Positions 37,684 through 45,916 of a stretch of DNA of 64,000 nt are shown here, in pieces. The stretch is taken from the NCBI GenBank assembly GCA_030433335.1, contig JAUILL010000011.1:1-64000 (forward strand), read 5' to 3'. Source of the DNA: Alphaproteobacteria bacterium (GTDB lineage: Bacteria; Pseudomonadota; Alphaproteobacteria; Rhodobacterales; Rhodobacteraceae). Position numbers and translations under genes: made by a program. Positions within the stretch are counted from its first letter, which is position 1. The number at the start of each line of letters is the position of its first letter. Below the pieces are notes generated by a model. It worked only from the letters and a program-made list of their open reading frames with translations, was not told the origin of the DNA and made no database searches.

Positions 37684-39249
37684 ATGGCGTGTGTGATCGG
37701 GATCGACGTGGGCACCGGCAGCGCGCGGGCGGGGATCTTTGACCTCTCGGGCGCGATGCTGGGGTCCGGCAAATGCGCCATCGCCCTACACAAGGGCGCA
37801 GGCGGCATCGTTGAGCAATCCAGCGAGGATATCTGGAACGCGGTCTGTAATGCGGTGAAATCGGCGGTGGCTGCGGCAGCCGTAGACCCCGCCAGCGTGC
37901 GCGGGATCGGGTTCGACGCGACCTGTTCGCTGGTGATCTTGGGCGAAGATGGCATGCCGCTGCCCGTGTCCGAGGATCGCAACATCATCGTCTGGATGGA
38001 CCACCGCGCCCTTGATCAGGCCGAGCGGATCAACGCGATGGGCCATGATGTGCTGTCCTATGTGGGCGGGCGCATCTCGCCCGAGATGGAGACCCCCAAG
38101 TTACTGTGGCTGAAAGAAAACATGCCTGACCTCTACGCGCAGGCATGGCAGTTTATGGACCTGACCGATTTCCTGACATGGCGGGCGTCGGGTGATCTGG
38201 CGCGGTCCATCTGTACTGTGACCTGCAAGTGGACCTATCTGGGCCACGAAGGGCGTTGGGACGACAGCTATTTCCGCGCGATCGGGCTAGGAGATCTCGT
38301 AGATCAAGGGTTCGAACGGATCGGGACGAAGGTCGTTGACGCTGGCACGGCATTGGGTACTGGCCTGACCGCCCATGCTGCAGCGGATATGGGCCTGCCC
38401 GCAGGGATTCCTGTCGGTGCGGGTCTGATCGACGCCCATGCGGGCGGGATCGGGTCGGTGTGTGATGCACCTCAGGATCGGCTGGCGTATGTCTTTGGCA
38501 CGTCGTCCTGCACGATGACCAGCACGTCAGAGCCTGCCTTTGTCTCTGGCGTGTGGGGCCCTTATTTTAGTGCGATGGTCCCCGGTCTTTGGTTGAACGA
38601 AGGTGGCCAGTCCGCCGCCGGAGCGGCCATTGACGAGTTGATCCTGCATCATCCCTTTGCCCCCGAAGCGCAGGCTTTGGCGGATAAAGATGGCCTTTCA
38701 CTGCCCGACTGGCTGGCGAAAGAGGTCGAAGGTCGCGATGTCTTGCAAGCTGTCCAAGGTCTCCACGTCGTTCCCGAACCCATCGGCAACCGCGCACCCC
38801 ATGCGGACCCGAACACCCGCGCAGTGATCAGCGGCATCGGGATGGAGCGGGACAAGGACAGTCTGGTGGCTCTGTATCTCGCCAGCCTCTGCGGCCTTGG
38901 TTACGGCTTGCGCCAAATCATTGAGGCGCAGGCCCGCACAGGCACCCACGTGAAAGAGGTGGTGATTAGTGGCGGTGCCGGACGATCGTCGTTGGTGCGC
39001 CAGGTGCTGGCTGATGCCACTGGATTGCCAATCTGTGCACCAAAAGCCGAAGAGCCGGTTCTACTTGGTTCCGCAATCTTGGGAGCGATTGCCGGGCATG
39101 CTTTTCATTCGGTGGCCGATGGGATGTCCGCCATGTCATCGCTCAGCGCCATGTATCAACCCGATCCAACTGCCCTAGCACGTCACAACGCGCGGTTCGC
39201 AGTCTATGAAACTCTGCAGGCGATCGCACGTCGCGCTGTTGACGTGTGA
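37684..39249 (+). CDS. D-ribulokinase (FGGY family)
   Basis: This 521-residue FGGY kinase begins with GIDVGTGSARAGIFD (phosphate-1 motif). VWMDHRALDQAERIN near residue 105 and SPEMETPKLLWLKEN near residue 130 belong to the ribulokinase/YDR109C-type subgroup. FGTSSCTMTSTSE and the C-terminal VVISGGAGRSSLVRQVLADATG complete the ATPase fold. It likely phosphorylates the D-ribulose made by RbtD to D-ribulose 5-phosphate, which enters the pentose phosphate pathway. L-ribulokinase-type alternatives cannot be fully excluded. Confidence 0.88.
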   Translation: MACVIGIDVGTGSARAGIFDLSGAMLGSGKCAIALHKGAGGIVEQSSEDIWNAVCNAVKSAVAAAAVDPASVRGIGFDATCSLVILGEDGMPLPVSEDRNIIVWMDHRALDQAERINAMGHDVLSYVGGRISPEMETPKLLWLKENMPDLYAQAWQFMDLTDFLTWRASGDLARSICTVTCKWTYLGHEGRWDDSYFRAIGLGDLVDQGFERIGTKVVDAGTALGTGLTAHAAADMGLPAGIPVGAGLIDAHAGGIGSVCDAPQDRLAYVFGTSSCTMTSTSEPAFVSGVWGPYFSAMVPGLWLNEGGQSAAGAAIDELILHHPFAPEAQALADKDGLSLPDWLAKEVEGRDVLQAVQGLHVVPEPIGNRAPHADPNTRAVISGIGMERDKDSLVALYLASLCGLGYGLRQIIEAQARTGTHVKEVVISGGAGRSSLVRQVLADATGLPICAPKAEEPVLLGSAILGAIAGHAFHSVADGMSAMSSLSAMYQPDPTALARHNARFAVYETLQAIARRAVDV

Positions 39250-39363
39250 CAGAAAGGACAGCTCCGCATACTCCTACGTGAAGCACATCTTCTTCGCTAG
39301 ACATTTGCGCTATCGGTCCTCCAGAAGTTTCTCAGGTTCACGGCTGCAAATTTAAGTGTCTCC

Positions 39364-39405
39364 ACGCTGCATGCTTCATGTGCTTCCGGAGCAAGCATGC
39401 AGCGT
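39364..39405. repeat. 13-bp inverted repeat downstream of the ribitol operon
   Basis: ACGCTGCATGCTT at 39364-39376 and AAGCATGCAGCGT at 39393-39405 are perfect inverted arms around a 16-base loop, 114 bases after the ribulokinase stop. No T-run follows, so it is either a factor-assisted terminator or a palindromic repeat element. Confidence 0.6.
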
Positions 39406-40118
39406 CTTCATCGTCCACTCGCAACGACTTCCAGAGCGTTGCTGCATTGCGTTAAATATTCGCGAACTTTCGGGACAAGTCAGCATCATCAATTGAGCCG
39501 ACTTCTAGAAAGTACGGACTTTTGCCGTGCGATTTCCAAGATCGTGACGCGCACAGATGATCCCGGCAAAACCGGCACAATCGTCCATCTTGCCGCTTCG
39601 ATAGGTTCGCTCAAAGCCGTTTGAGGCAGGCCATCAATGGCGCAACGCCTTTATCGCATCTAGAGTGTTTGATCGGTTTGAGCGGCGCAGTGTCGCAACT
39701 CGGGGCGCCGCTTCAATCGAACCCTCAACGGTCAATATTAGATACATTGGTAACCGTAAACAATCAGGGCCTTCTTCCATTGAGTGAATTCGTCTTGCGA
39801 GCAAGGCCGCGTGCGATCAGTGCCTTACGTGTTGCGCGGTCAATTATATAAAGGACGCAGCGACATGCGATTTCTGTTCTGGAGGGTGAGCTACAAGATG
39901 CTACACTCGTGATGGCTTATTTGAATCGATTATCAAATGTGCACTCCATTGCAACTTTGCACGGGGCACATGACACCGGACAGACAGGCACCTTTGGCGA
40001 CGGGCACAGAGCATGTCGAAGCGCGAAAGCAACCACTTCGGTTCGCTTGGCGCCTAATTCAAAGGTGACGGGTCGGCGGGATTTGTAGGTCTAGGAATTT
40101 GGTCCTTGGGAGGGGGCA
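39406..40118. other. Stretch without convincing gene before phaC
   Basis: Two plus-strand frames (39397-39624 and 39621-39851) encode 75 and 76 residues but have no ribosome-binding site, domain or family resemblance. I see no RNA gene or clear repeat. The last 250 bases should carry the phaC promoter; a strong GGGAGG lies directly before its start. Confidence 0.4.
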
Positions 40119-41882
40119 ATGAGCGATACAACGGAAGAAATCAGAGATTTGACAGTCAGTCAGCGCGAGTCCGCGGAGCGGTTGTTGAACCTGACTCAGC
40201 GGATGATGGCAGCATTGTCGCGGCGCAAAGCGCCCAACCCCGGAATTGAGGCGCCAGGGCCCGACCTCTATGCCAAGACAGCGGCCGCTTGGTGGGAACA
40301 AATCCTAACCAATCCGACACGTGCTGCGGAGCAGGCGGCTGGCTTTTGGGAAGATTCTTTTAATGCTTGGCTCGGTGCGATCCAGCACTCAAGTGAGGGC
40401 CCCGGTACCGGAAGCGACAAGCGTTTCGCCGATGAAGGTTGGGACGCCAATCCATGGTTTGACTATCTGCGTCGCCAATACAAGGTGACCTCCGGCGCCA
40501 TGCAGCAGGTGGTCGCAGACCTGGACACCATGGACGAGACCGACAAGCGGCGTCTTCGGTTTTTTACCGATCAGATGGCGAATATGATGGCGCCAAGCAA
40601 CTTTTACAGTACCAACCCAGCGGTGTTGCGCCGTGCTATGGAGACCGAGGGCGAAAGCCTGCTAAAGGGCCTAGAGAACCTGGTCAATGATCTCGAAGCG
40701 AATGACGGAGAGTTGTTGGTCAAACTGGTCGACGACAGTGCCTTCGCAGTCGGAGAAAATATCGCCACCTCTCCCGGCCAGGTTGTTTTGCGTACCAAAA
40801 TGATGGAGCTCATCCAGTATGCGCCCTCGACCGAAGACGTTCACGCTCTGCCGATTGTGATTTTCCCGCCCTGGATCAACAAATTCTATATTCTGGATCT
40901 CAAGCCTCAGAACAGCATGATCCGCTGGCTGGTGGATCAGGGGTACACAGTATTCGTTGCCTCATGGGTCAATCCGGATGCCTCGCTCAAAGATGCCGGT
41001 CTTGAAGATTATATCACTGATGGCTACCTCGCCGCGATCGAAGCGGCTAAATCGATCTGTGACCAAAAACAAGTGAATCTCGTCGGCTATTGCATTGCGG
41101 GAACAACACTTTCTCTGACGCTGTCCTACCTACACCAGATTGGCGATACCTCAGTGAACGCGGCAACTTTGTTTACAGCTCTCACAGATTTCTCCGATCA
41201 AGGAGAGTTCACGCCTTTCCTGCAAGAGGATTTTGTTGAAGGGATCGGTGTCGAAGTAGACCGGTCCGGTCTTTTGCCCGCACGAGTAATGTCGCGCACG
41301 ATGTCTTTTTTGCGCTCAAATGATCTGGTCTATGGTCCCGCAATCAAGTCCTACATGATGGGTGAAACACCACCCGCTTTTGATCTGCTGTTCTGGAATG
41401 GGGATAGCACAAATTTGCCCGGCCGGATGACGATGCAGTACCTCCGGGGGCTCTGCCGTGCCAATGAATTTTCCGAAGGGCATTTCGAGTTAATGGGCCG
41501 CAAACTGTCGCTGGCCGAAGTCACAGTGCCTCTGATGGCCATTACAGCCGAAACTGATCACATCGCTGCATGGAAAGATTGTTTCCGCGGCGTACAAGCC
41601 ATGGGTTCGACGGACAAGACATTCGTTCTGTCCCAGTCGGGACACATTGCCGGCATTGTGAACCCACCCTCTAAGAAGAAATACGGTCATTATACCAATC
41701 CTGACCTTTCTGTCTCTGCAGGGGATTGGCGTAGCGCCGCACAATTCCACGAAGGGTCTTGGTGGCCACTCTGGAATAGTTGGCTTGCTCCGCGCTCTGG
41801 CGAGCTGGTCCCCGCCCGAGAACCTGAAAAACTCGGGTTGGGTGCGGCCCCGGGCAGCTACGTAAAATCGCGGGGTATCTAG
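40119..41882 (+). CDS. phaC: Class I poly(3-hydroxyalkanoate) synthase PhaC
   Basis: This 587-residue enzyme polymerises hydroxyacyl-CoA into PHA at the granule surface. The lipase-like box GYCIAG holds the nucleophile Cys325. The rest of the triad is Asp480 (AETDHIAAW) and His509 (SGHIAGIVNPP). The N-terminal PhaC_N domain spans about residues 90-265, with FPPWINKFYILDL before the catalytic barrel. All features indicate an active class I enzyme. No phaP, phaR or phaZ gene lies beside it. Instead the convergent operon carries ParA, CHAD and CYTH genes, which is unusual. It may be a second synthase in the genome. Confidence 0.95.
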   Translation: MSDTTEEIRDLTVSQRESAERLLNLTQRMMAALSRRKAPNPGIEAPGPDLYAKTAAAWWEQILTNPTRAAEQAAGFWEDSFNAWLGAIQHSSEGPGTGSDKRFADEGWDANPWFDYLRRQYKVTSGAMQQVVADLDTMDETDKRRLRFFTDQMANMMAPSNFYSTNPAVLRRAMETEGESLLKGLENLVNDLEANDGELLVKLVDDSAFAVGENIATSPGQVVLRTKMMELIQYAPSTEDVHALPIVIFPPWINKFYILDLKPQNSMIRWLVDQGYTVFVASWVNPDASLKDAGLEDYITDGYLAAIEAAKSICDQKQVNLVGYCIAGTTLSLTLSYLHQIGDTSVNAATLFTALTDFSDQGEFTPFLQEDFVEGIGVEVDRSGLLPARVMSRTMSFLRSNDLVYGPAIKSYMMGETPPAFDLLFWNGDSTNLPGRMTMQYLRGLCRANEFSEGHFELMGRKLSLAEVTVPLMAITAETDHIAAWKDCFRGVQAMGSTDKTFVLSQSGHIAGIVNPPSKKKYGHYTNPDLSVSAGDWRSAAQFHEGSWWPLWNSWLAPRSGELVPAREPEKLGLGAAPGSYVKSRGI

Positions 41883-41965
41883 GGATCAACTTACTAGTAC
41901 TGCTGCAGCGATAAACAGATCGGTCCGTCCATAAACTCCAGTCGTGCACACGATTGATGGACAAT

Positions 41966-41978
41966 TTGGTCGGACCAA
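41966..41978. promoter_or_regulatory. FadR/PdhR-type palindrome TTGGTCGGACCAA
   Basis: A 6-bp perfect inverted repeat with one central base. It fits the TGGTNNNACCA-type consensus of GntR-FCD regulators (PdhR, LldR). It lies in the 300-base gap between two convergent genes (phaC and the CYTH gene), where no promoter is needed, so it may be fortuitous or a relic. A GTCCAT/ATGGAC pair surrounds it further out. Confidence 0.35.
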
Positions 41979-42186
41979 TCAAGCGTTGACGCAATATTCT
42001 CTGAACCGTTAGCGACAACTAGGTTAATCGGAGAAATGAGAGCAGCATTACATTGCGCATCAACCTCAGAAGTTGGTGCTTACAGGTGCGTGCAAAATCG
42101 AAAAGCGCCCTTCTACAACGGACCTATAATTTCATCTGTAAATTCAATTGACGTTCGCCGACCCGCAGAAATTCCGCAGAGCCCGG

Positions 42187-42663
42187 TTAATCTGGAACTT
42201 TAGATGCAACTGATAATGCACTGTTTTTGTAGCGTTTGTCTTCAGTCACATCTGCACCGAACCAACCGGGTGCAGTGAAGGCCTCGGCGTCTTCGACCGA
42301 AGCAAACTCGACCTCGACCAGTTGCAACCCCGCCAAGTGGCCCTCGAAAATGTCCAGCTCAACCGCCGCGCCATCCGCCAGTGCGCCGGTGTAGCGCGTC
42401 TTTTCCAAACGGCGCCCTTCGGTCGCGGGCCAGAGCGTTTCGAACTGCGCTTGCTCTACCGCAGTTTCGTATTCCGCGCGCGCGAGGGTGCCCCTGGATT
42501 TGACGGTGATGTAGTAGCCCTGCCCTTTTTGGCGGACGCGCACCTCAATGCTGTCCTCGCCCGAGGTGATGTATCCTTGGCGGACGACTTCGGTTTTGAA
42601 ACCGTTTAACGCGGGGCACTCTTTCACGAGGAACTTCTTCTCGATTTCCATGGGCGCGCTCAT
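42187..42663 (-). CDS. CYTH-domain protein (triphosphate tunnel metalloenzyme)
   Basis: The protein has 158 residues, nearly all CYTH domain. The EIEKK motif at residues 6-10 is the ExExK signature, followed by beta-barrel strands with alternating charged residues (SIEVRVRQKGQGYYITVKSRG, RLEKTRYTG, VELDIFEGHLAGLQLVEVEF). CYTH proteins bind or hydrolyse triphosphates: thiamine triphosphatase, inorganic triphosphatase YgiF, and yeast polyphosphate polymerase VTC4 share the fold. It is the last gene of the RHH-CHAD-ParA-CYTH operon; its start overlaps the parA stop (ATGA). Probable role is tripolyphosphate or polyphosphate handling. Confidence 0.9.
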   Translation of the reverse strand: MSAPMEIEKKFLVKECPALNGFKTEVVRQGYITSGEDSIEVRVRQKGQGYYITVKSRGTLARAEYETAVEQAQFETLWPATEGRRLEKTRYTGALADGAAVELDIFEGHLAGLQLVEVEFASVEDAEAFTAPGWFGADVTEDKRYKNSALSVASKVPD

Positions 42664-43412
42664 GCTTTGTTCAGCCTTTCCATCACTTCGTTATGCAACT
42701 GGCGATAGGCCACCGCGACCGCACTGCGAGGCGCCGTTGCCACCACAGGAGCACGATGCACCCCCATCCGCTCGACATCCGAGGCAAAGGCGATCTGCGT
42801 TTCGAGGAAGCGCTTCTTATGCTCCTTGCGCATCTCGTCCATGGTCTGACCATGCAGCGACTTCACCCCTTGGGTCATCGAAAAGAACGCGTGCAGCTTC
42901 TTTGGCGGCAGTCCATTCTCGCGGAAGAACTCCTCAAGCTGCTGGAACGTCCGCTGGGACAAGGTCGTGGGGATCACGGGAACAACAATGCCATCCGCCG
43001 CACTGAACACGTTCTCGGACAGGGTCGAGATATTCGGCGGGCAGTCCAGCAAGATCACATCGTAATCGCTTTTGACCGACTTCAGCGCCTTTTTCAGGCG
43101 CGAGCGGCTGTTCTTCATTCGGCTGAGGAACACGTCGAAATCGCGGAACGTCATGTTCGCGGGCAGGATATCCAGATTGTCGTAGTCGCTGCCACGGATC
43201 GACTTGGTGAACCGCTCGACATCGTCAAAGAACTTGGTCTCGGTCAGTTTTTTGGAGGGCTTCACGCGGAAATAGAAACTCGACGCCCCCTGCGGGTCCA
43301 GATCACACAGCAAGGTCCGGTACCCGGCATCCGCCAGCGCATAGGACAGGTTCACGGCGGTCGCGGTTTTGCCAACGCCGCCCTTGTTCGAATAGCACGC
43401 AATGATTTTCAT
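42660..43412 (-). CDS. ParA/MinD-type ATPase
   Basis: The protein has 250 residues. The deviant Walker A KGGVGKT at 10-16 has the signature Lys10, and the switch region is DLDPQGASSFYF near residue 38. VILLDCPPNISTL near residue 132 is Walker B. Such ATPases bind DNA as dimers and move cargo over the nucleoid. No parB or parS is present; the partner genes are instead a CHAD protein and a 57-residue RHH protein. It lies two bases after the CHAD stop and overlaps the CYTH start. Chromosome or plasmid partition is therefore less likely than organelle-like cargo positioning. Confidence 0.93.
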   Translation of the reverse strand: MKIIACYSNKGGVGKTATAVNLSYALADAGYRTLLCDLDPQGASSFYFRVKPSKKLTETKFFDDVERFTKSIRGSDYDNLDILPANMTFRDFDVFLSRMKNSRSRLKKALKSVKSDYDVILLDCPPNISTLSENVFSAADGIVVPVIPTTLSQRTFQQLEEFFRENGLPPKKLHAFFSMTQGVKSLHGQTMDEMRKEHKKRFLETQIAFASDVERMGVHRAPVVATAPRSAVAVAYRQLHNEVMERLNKA

Positions 43413-43414
43413 GG

Positions 43415-44941
43415 TTACCCCTCCCCGCCGTGGAACAGATCCCGGAATGTTGCTTGTGTCTCCGGACTATTGAATGCCGCGAAACTCTCGACGACCTTTT
43501 GACGCTCCGCGAGCTGTCGCTGGTGCAGCACCGCGATCAAGGCACCGACACTCTGCGCCAGTTGCATATTGCCCGCGTGATCGCCGGCCCCCAGCCCCTC
43601 TAGAAAATCTTTCAGGCTCTCTTGCTGGACGGAGTAGTCGTTAAAGAGCCCCAGATTGTCCTGCAGCTTTTTCAGCGGTTTGATCAGAGACTTGAACTCA
43701 TCCTTCGGGAAGGCTGGTTTGAAGAACTCCATCAGGTAGCGCAGTTTCTTGCACTGGATGCGCAGTTCGTGGACCTCTTCATCCTCGGTCTGATCATCAA
43801 TCCCCGCAGCGATTTTGCAAATCTTGCGATAGCGTTTCCAGATCAGGGCAGAGGCGAAATCGTGCGCAGGTGCGTCCGCTGCCGGTCCCGCGTGTAGCTT
43901 CTTGGGCGTGTCAAACAGGTGGATCAGTTTTGTGATCTCTGCCTCGTAGCCTTTGCTCTTCAGATGCTTTGACAGCGTCTGCTGCGCTTGCCCGCGTTCG
44001 GCCGCGAACATCTCGAACATGCGCTCCAGCCCGCCGTGAAGGCTCTCGGGCAGCAGATCGAAAAAGAACTCACGCTCCAGCAGGTACACATCCAGATCGC
44101 GCAGCCGCCCCGTGGGTGCCATCAGATCAGAGAACCGCTGTTTCAGCTTCTCCGTCTGTTTTTCGGAATAGACGCTTTTAAAAAGGCTCAGCACCGACCG
44201 GATTTTGCGCAGAGCGATCCGGTAGTCGTGCAGGTACTCGACATCAACGTCGTCAATCACGCCCTGCTCGTTACGGCGCGCCACAGGAAGATAAGCCCCG
44301 ATGATCGCATTTGCTGTCTCGAACGCCGTGGCATCTTTGGCCAGATCGAGTTTGGGCTTGGCGACATAAGACTGATGGTCTGGGAAAAGAGCCTTCAGCG
44401 GATGCGCATCCGTCAGCGGAACCGCACCCGCCAAGGCCAGATCATTTTGCAACTGGCCAAAGGCTTTGTCGTAGCCCCTCAGGCTCTGCAACCGAGCGAT
44501 CGCCACGCCTTGCCCTGCCTCTGTCGTCAGCACGTGGAATTTGGCGCGGGCCTGCGTCTTTTCCTCTTCGTCGACCAAAGCGAGCTGCGCCGAGGACAAA
44601 TGCCCCTGCCCCAGCGGAACAAGGCTCCGGAGTGCAGGCACACAGCCAAGTGCATCTTTGACTGGGCCCGAGGGTAGGTCGGCGACAAACCCCGCCGGAG
44701 CGCCGACACCAGACTGCTCAAGCATTCCGCGATCAGAAGTCCAAAGGTTCAGGTCAGCGCCCACTTGCAGCAAGCACATACCGCGCTGGCGCAGGTCTTC
44801 GTCGAACGTATCCAGCAGATCAAAGGCCGAGTCGTCTTCGCTGCGGGTCAGTAGCGCGGTCAGTTTGCCCGACGGCGCGCCTGAAAAAGCATCAAGCGCC
44901 GAGGCCGGAACCAAGTACATAGGAACGGGTAAAATGGGCAT
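43415..44941 (-). CDS. CHAD-domain protein with degenerate CYTH-like N-terminus
   Basis: The protein has 508 residues. The C-terminal CHAD domain (about 210-500) has two helical repeats marked by VEYLHDYRIALRKIRSVLSLF and VHELRIQCKKLRYLMEFF, whose conserved His/Arg/Lys residues form the polyphosphate-binding cleft. The first 200 residues contain DTFDEDLRQRGMCLLQ and, later, ARLQSLRGYDKAF, which look like a worn CYTH domain. CHAD proteins bind inorganic polyphosphate and locate to polyphosphate granules in Ralstonia. As a cytosolic granule adapter it would be the natural cargo link for the ParA encoded two bases downstream. Confidence 0.88.
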   Translation of the reverse strand: MPILPVPMYLVPASALDAFSGAPSGKLTALLTRSEDDSAFDLLDTFDEDLRQRGMCLLQVGADLNLWTSDRGMLEQSGVGAPAGFVADLPSGPVKDALGCVPALRSLVPLGQGHLSSAQLALVDEEEKTQARAKFHVLTTEAGQGVAIARLQSLRGYDKAFGQLQNDLALAGAVPLTDAHPLKALFPDHQSYVAKPKLDLAKDATAFETANAIIGAYLPVARRNEQGVIDDVDVEYLHDYRIALRKIRSVLSLFKSVYSEKQTEKLKQRFSDLMAPTGRLRDLDVYLLEREFFFDLLPESLHGGLERMFEMFAAERGQAQQTLSKHLKSKGYEAEITKLIHLFDTPKKLHAGPAADAPAHDFASALIWKRYRKICKIAAGIDDQTEDEEVHELRIQCKKLRYLMEFFKPAFPKDEFKSLIKPLKKLQDNLGLFNDYSVQQESLKDFLEGLGAGDHAGNMQLAQSVGALIAVLHQRQLAERQKVVESFAAFNSPETQATFRDLFHGGEG

Positions 44942-44944
44942 ATT

Positions 44945-45118
44945 TCAGGATTTCTTCAGATAATCTTCGACTAGGGTTTCGATGATCCTCTGGACGCTCG
45001 TATCCTCTTCGATCGCGCGCAGTTTCAAAGCCTTGAGAGTTTTACTATCCAGCCGGAGCGAGGTGTTCTTCTTCTTGGATTTGTCATCTTTGTCCGATGA
45101 CTTTTTATCTTTCGACAT
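44945..45118 (-). CDS. Small ribbon-helix-helix-type DNA-binding protein
   Basis: The protein has 57 residues. A Lys/Asp/Ser-rich tail (residues 1-18) precedes TSLRLDSKTLKALKLRAIEEDTSVQRIIETLVEDYL, a strand-helix-helix pattern of MetJ/Arc type. It is first in the operon, three bases before the CHAD gene. An 18-base palindrome sits 12 bases upstream, as expected for RHH autoregulators and for small ParB-like centromere-binding RHH proteins. It could thus be the operon repressor, the ParA partner, or both. A longer frame to 45232 runs through the palindrome and is rejected. Confidence 0.75.
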   Translation of the reverse strand: MSKDKKSSDKDDKSKKKNTSLRLDSKTLKALKLRAIEEDTSVQRIIETLVEDYLKKS

Positions 45119-45130
45119 GGGCAGTCCACT

Positions 45131-45148
45131 TTGACGTAATGACGTCAA
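45131..45148. promoter_or_regulatory. Palindrome TTGACGTAATGACGTCAA, candidate RHH operator
   Basis: Two 7-bp perfect arms (TTGACGT and ACGTCAA) around AATG, directly upstream of the RHH-CHAD-ParA-CYTH operon. A second dyad with core TTCATGAA lies at about 45158-45165. RHH dimers bind such closely spaced arms. Confidence 0.6.
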
Positions 45149-45470
45149 TATTTCACTTTCATGAAGTTTTTTCAACCGCTTGGCCAAATTTTCTTGAAAC
45201 CGGGCGGGAACGGGCTTGTCATACTGCCACAAAGAGCAGAAACCGAATTTCCCTCAATCATACCGAGTAGGTACATGTTATGGAAAAATGTCTGTTTGTC
45301 GCCGAGACCGATGCGAGCAATGCGGTCAGCCACGTGTGGTTTCACAGAGAAAATAGCTTGCCCCGCCCCGTTCAGCCTCGCGACGTGACCCTCGACCACC
45401 TCTCCAACGCCGAGTTCTCTGGCGCACCGGCTGAGTCGATTTCCGCTTGGCTCGAACGCTTCGCGATCTC
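45149..45470. other. Upstream region of the granule operon without supported gene
   Basis: The part near 45150-45185 is AT-rich and should hold the leftward promoter. Short overlapping frames on both strands (plus 45280-45489; minus 45172-45519) lack family resemblance, and neither can be chosen. I see nothing else here. Confidence 0.4.
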
Positions 45471-45881
45471 TTACTGCCGCTCGACGTAGGCTTTGAAGTT
45501 GTTCAGAATTGCTTGCCATCCATCCCGTTGCATCTCGTAGGGATGCTCTTGTTCCGGATCAAAGGTGGTCTGAACAACGGTACCGTTTTCATTCGGCGCA
45601 AAGGTTGTTTCAACCTTGCGCCCATCTTCTAGGTGACAGGACAAACGGGACAATGGTTCGATCGCATCGTAGATGCATACCAAGTCAAAACCGAACGTGC
45701 CGTCTTTCGCCTCCATCCTTGAATTCGCTGCGCCCCCGACCCGTAGGTCCACCGACGCCCTCGGGCAATGCCAGTCATCAGAAGCAAAATTCCAGCCGAT
45801 GATGTGAGCGCCTTGGGTATAGCAATCCCATACGAGTTGCACCTGCGCATCAATCACAGCGGAGATTGTAATGGGCGACAT
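45471..45881 (-). CDS. SRPBCC/AHSA1-domain protein
   Basis: The 136-residue START-like fold protein begins MSPITISAVIDAQVQLVWDCYT, the usual AHSA1 opening strand and helix. W-HCPRASVDLRVGG-like and a C-terminal GWQAILNNFKAYVE helix follow. GGAGAAAGG precedes the ATG at 45881. The family includes hydrophobic-ligand binders and many proteins of unknown function. It sits 35 bases after the PhnB-like gene on the same strand, a pairing that is common in bacteria and usually uncharacterised. Confidence 0.88.
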   Translation of the reverse strand: MSPITISAVIDAQVQLVWDCYTQGAHIIGWNFASDDWHCPRASVDLRVGGAANSRMEAKDGTFGFDLVCIYDAIEPLSRLSCHLEDGRKVETTFAPNENGTVVQTTFDPEQEHPYEMQRDGWQAILNNFKAYVERQ

Positions 45882-45916
45882 TTTGAAAACCTTTCTCCGG
45901 CGCAACCGAAACAAAA

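Noticed and set aside
39397-39851. Two consecutive 75-76 codon frames before phaC
   Set aside because: No ribosome-binding sites, no domains, and they overlap by only a stop/start; left as an unassigned region.
42660-43412. Chromosome or plasmid partition parA
   Set aside because: No parB, replication gene or iteron array in the window; the immediate partners are CHAD, CYTH and RHH genes.
42693-43502. 269-codon plus-strand open frame
   Set aside because: Antisense to parA; no recognisable domain, and the parA frame has complete Walker motifs.
45172-45519. 115-codon minus-strand frame upstream of the RHH gene
   Set aside because: Overlaps a plus-strand frame of similar quality and runs toward the operon promoter; neither has family support.
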